DNA from: a virus
IMG/VR virus record: IMGVR_UViG_3300018018_000002
Span: 1 to 64,000 of that record
Reading direction: 5' to 3' (one strand)
Length of the DNA: 64,000 bases
Below the pieces are notes generated by a model, which had not been told where the DNA came from, did not search any database, and was given only the letters and a program-made list of their open reading frames with translations. Shown here in pieces: positions 1 through 8,194 of this stretch (its first letter is position 1; each line of letters starts with the position of its first letter). A program made the position numbers and the translations under genes.

Positions 1-342
1 ACGTCCTTGGTTTGCGTGATCTGCGCATTGCCCCCGGCCTACGTCGACAAGATGACGGTCGGCGGAATCACGCTTGCCGGGACGATCGACGCCCAACTGA
101 TCACGATCATCGCGAAGAAGGATATCCCGGAAAGCAACCGGCCGTTCAACATCGCGACGCCGCTTCGCCTGTTGTTCGCCCCGGAACCGGTCGAAGGAAC
201 CACGCCCGAACCCGGCCCGAAGGCGATCCCGCTTCCGAAACACGCGGTCCCCCTGATCGATCATGTCATCGCAGAGGCGAAGAAATATGTCGCAGGGGAA
301 CGGGCGCAAGGTCTGATCAACTTCGACGCCGGGCGATCCTGA
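1..342 (+). CDS. Hypothetical protein, 5'-truncated by the window edge
   Basis: The frame is open from base 1 and ends at TGA 340-342. The first in-window start would be TTG at 7, but the frame runs on upstream, so this is probably the C-terminal part of a longer gene. The visible 113 residues contain a proline-rich stretch (around residue 60) followed by a probable helix. I recognise no domain. Codon choice is more C/G-ending than in the genes that follow. A competing frame at 12-473 is very arginine-rich and looks like a shadow. Confidence 0.5.
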   Translation, partial: TSLVCVICALPPAYVDKMTVGGITLAGTIDAQLITIIAKKDIPESNRPFNIATPLRLLFAPEPVEGTTPEPGPKAIPLPKHAVPLIDHVIAEAKKYVAGERAQGLINFDAGRS

Positions 343-525
343 CCCTTCGCCGGTTGCTGTTCCAGAACGGGACCTTCGTCGGAATCCTTTGGCCCGAAAA
401 GCTGAAGTCCGTCAAATGGACTCACGACCTCCTTTGCTCCGATCATTTGTGGGGACAGCTTCTTCCCACGTGATCAGGTCTGCCCTCGCAAGACTGCGAA
501 CAACATTCGGGTGGAGCTTCGACCA
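343..525 (+). other. Short non-coding stretch
   Basis: I see no gene, terminator hairpin or convincing promoter between the truncated first gene and the next plausible start. Confidence 0.4.
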
Positions 526-732
526 ATGCTGCGGGCCAAATTGTCTATTGCTCGGGAGTTGATGCGCTTTGGGATTGAGGTCCGGGCTATCATCTATGCT
601 GACAAGGAGCTTCATCGTCGGTATGGATATGAGATACACTCCCATTTCCCTTGCTCTACCCTTCGGCGCTTTGAGCCGACTTGGACCTTTGATCAGGCCC
701 TCAAAGTGGCAGCGGGTCTCTTTTTGTCATGA
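526..732 (+). CDS. Small hypothetical protein
   Basis: This encodes about 68 residues from ATG 526; a GTG at 511 is an alternative start and neither has a clear Shine-Dalgarno sequence. The stop overlaps the next ATG (729), the ATGA coupling seen throughout the window, which supports it being real. The protein is mixed charged/hydrophobic with no motif I recognise. Confidence 0.5.
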   Translation: MLRAKLSIARELMRFGIEVRAIIYADKELHRRYGYEIHSHFPCSTLRRFEPTWTFDQALKVAAGLFLS

Positions 733-1010
733 GCCAGAACCTTAAAGAAGCCTTCGATGAGCTGATGCGTCGGGTCTGCCCTAAGCCGAAGTGCCGCCAG
801 CGAAAGACCTGTGAGCGGATGTTTATGGCCGGCGCCCTGGCTGGTATTCACAAAATCTTGCAGACGGGTGCGCTGCCGGAACCGGAAGGGGAGCAGGCCA
901 TTGGCAAGGTTCATCGTGAAGTCCTCGACTACTTTGGGATCGAAGAAGAAGACCTCGCGGATTTGCCCGAGGATGTAGTGAAGGCGCCGGATGATCCCTC
1001 TTGCAATTGA
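729..1010 (+). CDS. Hypothetical protein, cysteine cluster
   Basis: A 93-residue acidic protein translationally coupled to the gene before (ATGA at 729). Residues 17-29 hold a compact basic segment with three cysteines (CPKPKC then C), which could bind a metal. The C-terminus is strongly acidic and ends with another cysteine. No family is recognised. It is followed by an overlapping small gene. Confidence 0.6.
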   Translation: MSQNLKEAFDELMRRVCPKPKCRQRKTCERMFMAGALAGIHKILQTGALPEPEGEQAIGKVHREVLDYFGIEEEDLADLPEDVVKAPDDPSCN

Positions 1011-1198
1011 ATGCCGAGATTCCATTTGGGTGTCACATCGTCAGGGTGGGAGGCAGGGAGGTGTTTCAATGCCGCTGTGATGCAGCCACGTTGGTTATTC
1101 CAATGCCGTTTCCGAGGACTGTAAATCATTGTCAGCTTTGTGGGATCACCAAACCCTTGGTCAATCCACCCAAGCCCAAGGTCGGGGAAACCGAATGA
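1001..1198 (+). CDS. Small putative zinc-binding protein
   Basis: This 65-residue ORF starts at TTG 1001 inside the end of the previous gene and stops overlapping ATG 1195. It has a CxC pair (QCRCD) and, about 20 residues on, a CxxC pair (CQLC), consistent with a small zinc ribbon. The non-ATG start makes the exact N-terminus uncertain. Function is unknown. Confidence 0.45.
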   Translation: MQLNAEIPFGCHIVRVGGREVFQCRCDAATLVIPMPFPRTVNHCQLCGITKPLVNPPKPKVGETE

Positions 1199-1521
1199 AG
1201 ATCATCCCGCTCAAACCGCAGTATGTCCAGGATCTGCAGGCCATCGGTGTTTGGCTGATGGGAAGGTTCGCAGAGATGGGAATGGACCCGAAGATGCCTG
1301 GGACCGTACAAGCCACGGCGCGCCTTGCCCGGGACTTTCAGGTTGGACAGTTAATCATCCTCCATCGCCATCCGGTGATCCCTTTTAAGGAGTTGGCCGC
1401 AGAGAAGTATCCACACGCCTCGCTGGACACACCGAAGGATTGCAATCCTAACTTCGTGCAGCATTGGGAGATCTACGTAGTGGACAAGCAGCACGCCGAC
1501 CTGTCGAAGCTGCCCCACTGA
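1195..1521 (+). CDS. Hypothetical protein
   Basis: 108 residues from ATG 1195, coupled to the preceding stop by ATGA. The middle (residues 45-75) is hydrophobic and histidine-containing. No domain is recognised. It is the last gene before a 220-base gap and the head operon, so it may be the end of a small-gene transcript. Confidence 0.6.
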   Translation: MKIIPLKPQYVQDLQAIGVWLMGRFAEMGMDPKMPGTVQATARLARDFQVGQLIILHRHPVIPFKELAAEKYPHASLDTPKDCNPNFVQHWEIYVVDKQHADLSKLPH

Positions 1522-1741
1522 CAAGGCTGCTGGATAAATAGACATTGCTTTTTAGAGTGGTTTGTCGTAGCTGGGCCAGTACGAACAACTCATCCCAACG
1601 GAGTGATACTGTTGCGTGCGTGTCTTGGCTGAAAGCTGGGCCTGTCAACTCGCTCCTCTGGTTGTTCTGGTTTCTATTCGTTTCTTGGTGGGGTGAGGAT
1701 GCTCCTCGCGAGTACGAATAGATAAGGGAGAAGGAGACTCC
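1522..1741 (+). promoter_or_regulatory. Intergenic leader of the head operon
   Basis: A 220-base gap before the portal gene. A strong ribosome-binding site (GGAGAAGGAG) lies just upstream of ATG 1742. CTGACA at 1518-1523 and an A/T-rich TAAATA at 1535-1540 sit at the left edge but are too close together for a standard sigma70 promoter. A promoter for the structural genes is expected here; I cannot place it with confidence. No gene longer than a few dozen codons is evident. Confidence 0.4.
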
Positions 1742-3886
1742 ATGAGCCAGATTACTACCAACGACTTGATGATGACGGCCCTGAATTTGCGAGGGCGCTT
1801 TTTGGAACAGCTGATTGACCGGGGTAAGGACATTGACAAGGAGTGCGGTTACCCGGAGATGCTTACTCCGGCTTACCTCAAGAGCTTCTATGATCGGGAA
1901 GGGATTTGCAAGCGCGTCGTCAATATCTTCCCGGAGGAAGCCTGGAAGCAGGATCCCGAAGTTCTCGAGACGGACGACCAAAATTTGACGCCCTTCGAAG
2001 TCGCTTGGTTGGCGCTGGAGAAGAAGTTCCAGCTCTTTTCCCTGCTCCAGCGCGCGGACAAGCTCTCGGGTATTGGGACCTTCGGCGTCATTCTGCTTGG
2101 GGTGGATGATGGCAAGCAGCTGATCGAGCCGGTGGATGGAGTACCGCTGGATGGATCGATGCCCCTTTGGCTCCAAGGGCAGCAGGATCCCAACAAGAAG
2201 ATTGACCTGCGGCGTCGGACAGCTCGCAACCCGAGTCTGCATCTGATCTACACCAGGGTCTTCGACGAGTCGGCCGTTACCATTAACAAGTTCGAAATCG
2301 ACATTCGCAGTCCGCGCTATGGCCAGCCGCTGCTCTACAACATCAATTTCATCCAATACGGGGTGAATACGGAAGTCATCCAGCCGGTCGCGCCCATGCC
2401 GACCAGCCCAACCCCGGTCCATTGGACGCGAGTCATCCACTTGGCCGACAATCGGGAGTCCAGCGAGGTGTACGGCGTGCCCAGGCCGGCCAGCGTAGTC
2501 AATCGACTCATTGACTTGCGCAAGGTGCTGGCCGGGTCGGGGGAGATGTTTTGGAAGGGTGGTTTCCCTGGGATCAGCTTCGAGGTCAATCCGGAGTTGC
2601 AGAGCGTGGGGCAGATGGATCCGGAGGAGATGCGCAAGGAGTTTGAAGCTTATCAATCTGGCCTGCAGCGGTACTTGGCGTTGGTCGGGGTGCAGGCTAA
2701 GAGTCTGACCGTTCAGCTAGCCGACCCGGCGTCTCACTTCAAAACGCATGTCCAGGCGATTTGCGCTTCCATTGGTTGTCCTTATCGGGTCTTCATTGGG
2801 ACGGAGGAAGCGCGGCTGGCCGGTGATCAGGATACGTCCGCCTGGAACGAACGGATCGGCAATCGCCAGAGCAAGTATTGCGAACCCTACGTTCTCAATC
2901 CTCTGGTCACTCGGCTGATCTACATGGGTATTCTCCCACCCTTGGCCGACATGAACAAGGGTACGACGGTGACGTGGGAGGACTTACACACGCCGAGCGA
3001 TGAGGAGAAGGCCAAGGTGGCAGCTCAGCTGGCCGATGCGTTGAACAAATATGTCACGGGTGGGTGTGATACAATCCTCCCACCCAAGCTCTTCTTGAAG
3101 TTGTTTATGAACATGACCGACGAAGAGGCGGACGCGGCCATGAAGGAGCTGACCAAATATCTCAAGCAGGGCGCGCAACCGGGCAGCACCTATCAGGCTC
3201 TTCATCCGCCGGCCCCAGCTTCTCCGCAACCTTCCCCTCCGGGAGGCATGCCCATCCCGAACACGGGGAAGGGTGGGGCGCGCATTACCGAGGTCTCCAA
3301 CTTTCCAAACGCCGGGGATCCATTCCTACAGGCTCGGGCAGCGCGTGGTGGGGCCTTTGGCAAGGGCGGGTTGAGGGAAACGCAAGGACCCTTTACCCCG
3401 CCGCGGTCCCCAGGACTCAGAGCACCGGGGAAGATTGAGCCGAGCGTAGTGAAGAAGCCAGTTCGGCCTGCCTCACCGACGCTGCATGGAGAAGGGAACG
3501 GAGATGGGGACAAGCTGACGGCAAACTACGTCCGCAAGGTGCCAGGGGGCTGGGCAGTCTTCTCCCACAAGGGCAAGCGGTTATCTAAGCCTATGTCGGA
3601 AGGGAAGGCCCACCAGCGACTAGCGGAGATTGAGTACTTTAAGAAGCAGGGCAAGGCTGACAATGCCGAGGAGGTCTTGCGCCCCGGCTACTCAGCCGCC
3701 CCTGACCTGACCGAGAACGCATCTTGGCGGAATTCGCCGAAGGGTCGGGAGATCATGGCCCGAGAGGCCGGCAAGCGCGCGAAGGAGGCTGGGCTGGGGC
3801 CCCAAACCCCGACCGAGCACGCCCGCACCAGGGAAGGGCGCAAGGGCTTCCGCGCCGGTTACCATAGCACGACGCGCAAACGCTAG
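1742..3886 (+). CDS. Portal protein (DUF1073-like) with C-terminal extension
   Basis: 714 residues. The N-terminal ~470 residues have the DUF1073 portal signature: an early segment ending near residue 75 in VNIFPEEAWKQ, a long mixed alpha/beta body, and a helical end near residue 420. Portals form the dodecameric ring through which DNA enters the head. Residues ~480-590 are proline/glycine-rich. The last ~120 residues are basic and carry a compact GGWAVFSHKGKRLSKP element resembling a small domain often found appended to phage head proteins. The start has a strong Shine-Dalgarno. Portal plus the downstream Mu F-like gene is the expected head order. A 402-codon antisense ORF here is a shadow. 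Confidence 0.85.
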   Translation: MSQITTNDLMMTALNLRGRFLEQLIDRGKDIDKECGYPEMLTPAYLKSFYDREGICKRVVNIFPEEAWKQDPEVLETDDQNLTPFEVAWLALEKKFQLFSLLQRADKLSGIGTFGVILLGVDDGKQLIEPVDGVPLDGSMPLWLQGQQDPNKKIDLRRRTARNPSLHLIYTRVFDESAVTINKFEIDIRSPRYGQPLLYNINFIQYGVNTEVIQPVAPMPTSPTPVHWTRVIHLADNRESSEVYGVPRPASVVNRLIDLRKVLAGSGEMFWKGGFPGISFEVNPELQSVGQMDPEEMRKEFEAYQSGLQRYLALVGVQAKSLTVQLADPASHFKTHVQAICASIGCPYRVFIGTEEARLAGDQDTSAWNERIGNRQSKYCEPYVLNPLVTRLIYMGILPPLADMNKGTTVTWEDLHTPSDEEKAKVAAQLADALNKYVTGGCDTILPPKLFLKLFMNMTDEEADAAMKELTKYLKQGAQPGSTYQALHPPAPASPQPSPPGGMPIPNTGKGGARITEVSNFPNAGDPFLQARAARGGAFGKGGLRETQGPFTPPRSPGLRAPGKIEPSVVKKPVRPASPTLHGEGNGDGDKLTANYVRKVPGGWAVFSHKGKRLSKPMSEGKAHQRLAEIEYFKKQGKADNAEEVLRPGYSAAPDLTENASWRNSPKGREIMAREAGKRAKEAGLGPQTPTEHARTREGRKGFRAGYHSTTRKR

Positions 3887-3894
3887 GAGGGCCT

Positions 3895-4380
3895 ATGTAC
3901 CATCGCCTGCGAAACAAGCCGTTGTCTTACAACCAGCGGCAAGCTGAGACTGAAGTAGATCGCGCTCACCGCGCCGCCCTGACGATGCACGGTGGGACAG
4001 GTTCCGGCAACTTTGGCCATGAGGGTCGGGCAGGAGAGCGGGGAGGGTCAGGAGAAGGGACAGAATCGCAAAAGGTAAAACTCTCAAGATCGGAGACCGC
4101 TAGGTTGGAAGTCGCAAAGTCTTCAGGGTCCTACCGTGTCTCCTATCTTAGTAGTCGTGCTCGCAGCGGAGGAGATACTAAGGGAGTTATCACTCATTTC
4201 GTTAATGGTTGGACGGCGCTTTGTGGAAGAGAGCCCCAGGGCTCCTCGGCAGGATGGTCTGAATGGGGAGTGACTGGATTACCATTATCCGTAGCCGATC
4301 ATCCATCTGTCTCCTGTCCACACTGTGCCAAGATAATGGCTGCTCTACTTGACAAAGAAGCTGGTTCAGGAAAGAAATAG
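3895..4380 (+). CDS. Hypothetical head-region protein with GSGNFGHEGR motif
   Basis: 161 residues, with GGAGGG ahead of ATG 3895. The N-terminus (RNKPLSYNQRQ, then charged residues) resembles the N-terminus of the gene at 4690. Residues ~34-52 hold GTGSGNFGHEGRAGERGGS, a glycine-rich motif I know from phage head-morphogenesis proteins. The C-terminal half has a CxxC pair (SCPHC, ~residue 145) and another cysteine near residue 112, so zinc binding is possible. Function is unknown, perhaps a virion-associated accessory protein. Confidence 0.65.
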   Translation: MYHRLRNKPLSYNQRQAETEVDRAHRAALTMHGGTGSGNFGHEGRAGERGGSGEGTESQKVKLSRSETARLEVAKSSGSYRVSYLSSRARSGGDTKGVITHFVNGWTALCGREPQGSSAGWSEWGVTGLPLSVADHPSVSCPHCAKIMAALLDKEAGSGKK

Positions 4381-4382
4381 CC

Positions 4383-4739
4383 GTGCCCCACTTCATCACC
4401 GTTCCTAATCGGGATCATCCGGCCTATCGGATTAAGGCGCTGCTCACCCAGCTCAAGCGCCTATACCAAGCGCAGTCTACGGAGAAGCTGCGAGCGATCA
4501 TTGCCCGGGAAGCCCCGGCGATCACCGAGTTAGGCACGCTCAAGCACCGGCACCAGCTGATCAGGTTTTTGCTGGAGGCCGGTGAGCTGGAGTTTAAGCG
4601 GGCATGGGAGAAGGAGAACGGCTGGCCTTTTGATGACGTTTATGACCCGGCCAAATACCGGGCCCACCTCGAACAAGCAAGGAAAGACCATGTATCGGAA
4701 CAAGCCCCTATCATTCAAGCAGCGGCAGCGGCTCATTGA
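4383..4739 (+). CDS. Hypothetical protein
   Basis: 118 residues starting at GTG 4383, two bases after the previous stop. It is predicted to be mostly helical (residues 15-85), with many charged residues and an alanine-rich C-terminus. It overlaps the next gene by 50 bases in another frame. No family is recognised; position suggests a small structural or assembly factor. Confidence 0.55.
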   Translation: MPHFITVPNRDHPAYRIKALLTQLKRLYQAQSTEKLRAIIAREAPAITELGTLKHRHQLIRFLLEAGELEFKRAWEKENGWPFDDVYDPAKYRAHLEQARKDHVSEQAPIIQAAAAAH

Positions 4740-4941
4740 CAATGATCGTGCCAAGCGTGCCGCTATTGCTAACGCCGATGCTAAGGCCCTGCTGCCGGAG
4801 ACAGAAGTTGACGCAGTGAAGGTCGGGCAGGGCAAGCTGCGCAAGCGCATCGCCTCGACCAAAGGGCAGAGCCAGCCCTTCACCAAGCGGAAGGTCACGT
4901 CCCACAATCCGGCCAAGAAGCCGGGCTACGCCAAGGAGTGA
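4690..4941 (+). CDS. Small basic hypothetical protein
   Basis: 83 residues from ATG 4690 with an AGGAAAG ribosome-binding site upstream. Very basic (KLRKR, FTKRK and a lysine-rich end), so it may bind nucleic acid or an acidic head protein. Its first 25 residues (MYRNKPLSFKQRQ, then D-A-K-R-A-A) parallel the start of the 3895 gene, suggesting a duplicated or shared N-terminal segment. Confidence 0.6.
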   Translation: MYRNKPLSFKQRQRLIDNDRAKRAAIANADAKALLPETEVDAVKVGQGKLRKRIASTKGQSQPFTKRKVTSHNPAKKPGYAKE

Positions 4942-4978
4942 TTCCGGGCAATTCCGCCCGGGTAACAAGGAGAGAACC

Positions 4979-5272
4979 ATGCAAGGCGAAGTCATAAAAC
5001 TAGGCAGCGCAGTGAAGGTGGTGGATGAAGTTGGAGTTCTTCACAATGGACTGGTGACGGCGGATTGGGGAACACCGGGCCAGCCCAGCACCTGTACCAA
5101 CGTGCTGTTCCTATCAGCGGACGAGGCCGCGCGTGACCAGTATGGACGACAAGTCGAACGCTTGTCCTCCTGCTCTCATCGTGACTCGACCACGGCACCA
5201 GGTCGTTACTGGTTCATCGAGGGTGAAGTAAAGCCTGAGACGATCCAGACCTACGGCCACAAGGTGGCTTAG
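4979..5272 (+). CDS. Hypothetical protein
   Basis: 97 residues with an AAGGAGAGAACC ribosome-binding site before ATG 4979. The sequence looks like a small beta-rich domain (residues 5-50 and 75-95) with no membrane segment. It lies between portal-associated small genes and the minor head gene. Function is unknown. Confidence 0.6.
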   Translation: MQGEVIKLGSAVKVVDEVGVLHNGLVTADWGTPGQPSTCTNVLFLSADEAARDQYGRQVERLSSCSHRDSTTAPGRYWFIEGEVKPETIQTYGHKVA

Positions 5273-5326
5273 TCCTGAGGATGGTAAGAGCCGAGTAGGT
5301 TCTGAAAACACCAAAGGACCAATTTT

Positions 5327-6280
5327 ATGCCTCCCGTTGCCAGACGCATTGATCCCTCCCGAACGACGCTCATCCAGAACGCCTTTGCGCGAGAACTGAT
5401 CGGGCGGTTCCAATGGCTCGCCAAGCAGATCATTCGCCACGTTGAGACAGAGGACAGCTACGGGCTGGGCAAAGGGACGAATCCGAAGCCGGTCACTCAT
5501 GCCGCTTATCAATTTCTGACCGACTCCAAGAAGCTTCAGGCCTTTAGCCAATGGCTGGAGCAACAGATGAACGCAGGGGTGTTGGGTCTCGTTGGCCAGA
5601 CCGACCCGGACAATCCCCTGACCGCCTCCTACATCACCAGCGCCTACCGCCAAGGGATTGTCCGGGCCTATATCGATGCCCACCCAGAGTTGCGGGCGGA
5701 TCCTACCTTCTACGCCAAAGCTCAAGCAGTGTTCCTCCGGGATACCTTTGCTTCGCCGGTCGCGATCGAGCAGGTGCAATCCCTGGCCACCCGGGCCTTT
5801 GAGGAGATGAAAGGGCTGTCGGCGTATGAGAAGACGCAGCTGAATCGGATCCTGGCGGATGGGATGGTGGATGGGTCAGGGGCAGCTGAAGTCGCACGGG
5901 ACATGGTGGACCAGATCGATGGGATGACGCGCACGCGAGCGCTGATGATTGCGCGGACGGAGATTGTTCGCGCTCACGCGGAGGGGCAGCTGGATGCGTT
6001 CCAGGCAATGGGGATGGAAGAGTTGGGCATGGAGGCGGAGTGGAGCACGGCTGATGACGACGCGGTCTGTGACGACTGCCAAGATGCGGCTGATGAGAGT
6101 CCTTACACCATCGATGAAGCGCGCGGGATGATCCCACTCCATCCCAACTGCCGCTGCGCTTGGATCCCAATGCCAATACAGGAGCAGCAAGAGCGCGTGG
6201 CGCCAAAGGAAGAGGAGCAGGTGAGTGAGGAGGAGCAAGCAGCGGAGGAAGAGTTGGTGGCCGAAGGAGAAGGGGGATGA
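5327..6280 (+). CDS. Minor head / head morphogenesis protein (Mu F-like)
   Basis: 317 residues. The C-terminal part has the Mu gpF/SPP1 gp7 pattern: a helical body, then ARTEIVRAHAEGQLDA near residue 205, followed by EWSTADDDAVCDDC (around 240) and HPNCRCAWIP (~275), a cysteine/histidine set typical of this family. These proteins sit at the portal vertex and are ejected or assist assembly. After residue 285 the tail is glutamate/glutamine-rich and low complexity. Start chosen at ATG 5327 (AAAGGACC upstream). Downstream of portal, as usual. Confidence 0.8.
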   Translation: MPPVARRIDPSRTTLIQNAFARELIGRFQWLAKQIIRHVETEDSYGLGKGTNPKPVTHAAYQFLTDSKKLQAFSQWLEQQMNAGVLGLVGQTDPDNPLTASYITSAYRQGIVRAYIDAHPELRADPTFYAKAQAVFLRDTFASPVAIEQVQSLATRAFEEMKGLSAYEKTQLNRILADGMVDGSGAAEVARDMVDQIDGMTRTRALMIARTEIVRAHAEGQLDAFQAMGMEELGMEAEWSTADDDAVCDDCQDAADESPYTIDEARGMIPLHPNCRCAWIPMPIQEQQERVAPKEEEQVSEEEQAAEEELVAEGEGG

Positions 6281-6585
6281 ACACGTTCTTTTACATCGTT
6301 TTAACGAAGCCCACAGCTTCAAATCCTGGCCCTGACGCTGCGCAGGGGTGTCAGCTATGCTGGACCCCCGCTGTAGGGGCAGGAATCGCCGCTATCGTGG
6401 GCGGAAACGTGCTCTTTGCCCCTACATCTAGCGTTTCAAACGGTGCGGTTACGTTGAACCCCCTTTCCACACACCCTAACTCCTATGTCCCATCCCAACT
6501 CCTATGTCTTGGTTCGCCATCTCATGCGCGGCGATGTCCTGCTGTGCAGCGCCGTAGTCCGGGCCCTCAACCTCAAGTATCCTGA
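6277..6585 (+). CDS. Possible small protein, uncertain
   Basis: 102 codons from ATG 6277 (ATGA overlap with the minor head gene). The first ~65 residues look plausible, with a hydrophobic AGIAAIVGGNVLFAP stretch. The last third overlaps the glycosyltransferase gene that starts at 6485 and reads like out-of-frame translation. Either a genuine small coupled gene with a long overlap, or a leader region. Confidence is limited because base use at 6281-6480 differs from the neighbouring genes. Confidence 0.4.
   Translation: MNTFFYIVLTKPTASNPGPDAAQGCQLCWTPAVGAGIAAIVGGNVLFAPTSSVSNGAVTLNPLSTHPNSYVPSQLLCLGSPSHARRCPAVQRRSPGPQPQVS
6472..6508 (+). repeat. Imperfect tandem repeat spanning a start codon
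   Basis: Two 18-base units (6472-6489 and 6491-6508) match at 16 of 18 positions with period 19; both contain AACTCCTATGTC. The first unit supplies the ATG (6485) of the glycosyltransferase gene. The second ATG (6504) is out of frame. Confidence 0.7.
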
Positions 6586-8194
6586 CGCTGAGATCTTTTT
6601 TCGGACTCGGTTCCCTGAGATTTTCCTGAACAATCCCCGGGTGAAGCGGGCTAGCCCAGGCGAGATCGGTTATGGTTGTCCACCTGAGACCGTGATCAAT
6701 CTCGACCTGGTGCAGTATGAAAAGACTCCCGACCGCCATCTAATTGATGGCTTTGCCAAGAGCGCAGGGTTTGCCCCTGGGACTTGTCCTCACACCATCG
6801 AGATCTATCCGGCCGAAGTGGACCACCATTGGGTTCGAGAGCAAATCCCACCCCACCTAAGTAGGAAGTATGTGGTTGTGGCCCCAGGTCCAGGACTATG
6901 GCCAGGGCGAGCCTGGGCCGAAGCTCGTTGGCGTGATCTGATTGAGTGGTTGGTGCTGGAGGCCTTGCTGCCGGTGGTCGTGGTAGGGGCTTATGAGCCA
7001 GGCAGCCCTCCGCCTTACAAGCTGACTGGAGTGCTTGACCTGCGCAATCGAACCAACTTCCTGCAGCTGGCCGCGGTCATTTCAGCTGCTCGTCTCTTTG
7101 TGGGGATTGATAGCTTCCCCTCCCATGTCGCCGGGGCTGTCTTCACTCCTCGGGTGGTGCTATTTGGAGTGACCAGTCCCGAGTTGATCCTTTGTGATGC
7201 GCCCGACACGGTGGCGATAAAGAGTGATCCTAATCACCCCTTCACTGGGATCCGCCACCGCCTCAACAGTATGAACCAGATTGATCTGGGAAATCCTCCC
7301 CGCAATCCGATGGATACCATTTCAGTCGCCTCAGTTCAGCAGGCCGTGAAGGGTCTGTTGGTCACTTCGGAAGCGAGCATTCGCAAGCCACCTGAGGCAT
7401 TACCTACTCCTCCTGCTTCTCCGATTATCCTTTCTTCCCAACCTCAACCTTCCAACCCCGCTGTCACCGTGACCACTCCCGCTCGCCACTACCTTATAGG
7501 CTCGGGCTACGTTAAGAATGCCAAGACCCCCATCCCAGCAAATGAGTTTGCTGATGTGTGGATGGAAAACCTTGTACGCTATGCCAATCCACTGCCAGAG
7601 AAGGTGGTGGTATTGACCGCCGGGGGAGCAGCTCCTTTTTATCGACGGCCGGTGGATACGATTGTCTGCCCGGGTGACCTAGGGCACATCAAGGACAAGC
7701 AGGAGGGGCGCAAGAACTTTGATCTGGTCGGATGGACGCCCCCGATGATTGCTACGGCCATGATCGCCTATAACGCCGTGTTGGACTTCATTTACGTTGA
7801 GCAGGACTGTCTGGCGTTTGGTCCCTTCATCGAGCGGATGTACCACGACCTAGGCGAAGGGGATTGGGTAATTGGTCGGCCGTTGGTCACGGACAAGTTC
7901 GTTCCGGCTACTCAATCTCTCTTTCTAGTGCGCCACGCAGCCATCTGGAGGTTTGTGCGCGATTACCTAGCAATGGGTCCTGACATCAATGATTGGAGGA
8001 TGGAGACCAAGGACCGGTTGACGGGTGAGCGGAAGTTTGCCCTCATGCGCAAGCGGGCTCCGGACAAGGTGAAGGAATTATCATTCGGAGTCGATCGGGA
8101 TCGTCCCATTCCCTGGAATGATGAAGTCTGGTATGCGCAGCAATGGAAGCGAGCTGAATTCGAAGAGGCAAAGAAACGGGGGGTTATAGCATGA
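6485..8194 (+). CDS. Two-domain glycosyltransferase (GT9-like plus second GT-like domain)
   Basis: 569 residues. The N-terminal ~290 residues resemble GT9 heptosyltransferases: an opening LVRHLMRGDVLLCSAVVRAL, a central VVVAPGPGLWPGRAW (~residue 125), and LFVGIDSFPSHVAGAVF (~205), where the acceptor/nucleotide site of GT9 enzymes lies. A proline/serine-rich linker (~300-330) leads to a second domain with FIYVEQDCLAF (~440), possibly a GT-A-type acidic motif. It likely transfers sugar to a virion or nucleic-acid acceptor. No Shine-Dalgarno is obvious at ATG 6485. It opens the sugar cassette and couples to the epimerase gene by ATGA. Confidence 0.65.
   Translation: MSHPNSYVLVRHLMRGDVLLCSAVVRALNLKYPDAEIFFRTRFPEIFLNNPRVKRASPGEIGYGCPPETVINLDLVQYEKTPDRHLIDGFAKSAGFAPGTCPHTIEIYPAEVDHHWVREQIPPHLSRKYVVVAPGPGLWPGRAWAEARWRDLIEWLVLEALLPVVVVGAYEPGSPPPYKLTGVLDLRNRTNFLQLAAVISAARLFVGIDSFPSHVAGAVFTPRVVLFGVTSPELILCDAPDTVAIKSDPNHPFTGIRHRLNSMNQIDLGNPPRNPMDTISVASVQQAVKGLLVTSEASIRKPPEALPTPPASPIILSSQPQPSNPAVTVTTPARHYLIGSGYVKNAKTPIPANEFADVWMENLVRYANPLPEKVVVLTAGGAAPFYRRPVDTIVCPGDLGHIKDKQEGRKNFDLVGWTPPMIATAMIAYNAVLDFIYVEQDCLAFGPFIERMYHDLGEGDWVIGRPLVTDKFVPATQSLFLVRHAAIWRFVRDYLAMGPDINDWRMETKDRLTGERKFALMRKRAPDKVKELSFGVDRDRPIPWNDEVWYAQQWKRAEFEEAKKRGVIA

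Noticed and set aside
12-473. 153-codon ORF in the first bases
   Set aside because: Extremely arginine-rich and overlaps the more plausible frame open from base 1.
1448-2656. 402-codon minus-strand ORF across the portal gene
   Set aside because: It lies antisense to a well-supported portal gene and its product has low-complexity arginine/leucine composition typical of an out-of-frame shadow.
5703-6284. 193-codon minus-strand ORF with proline-rich sequence
   Set aside because: Antisense to the Mu F-like gene; composition is that of a shadow frame.
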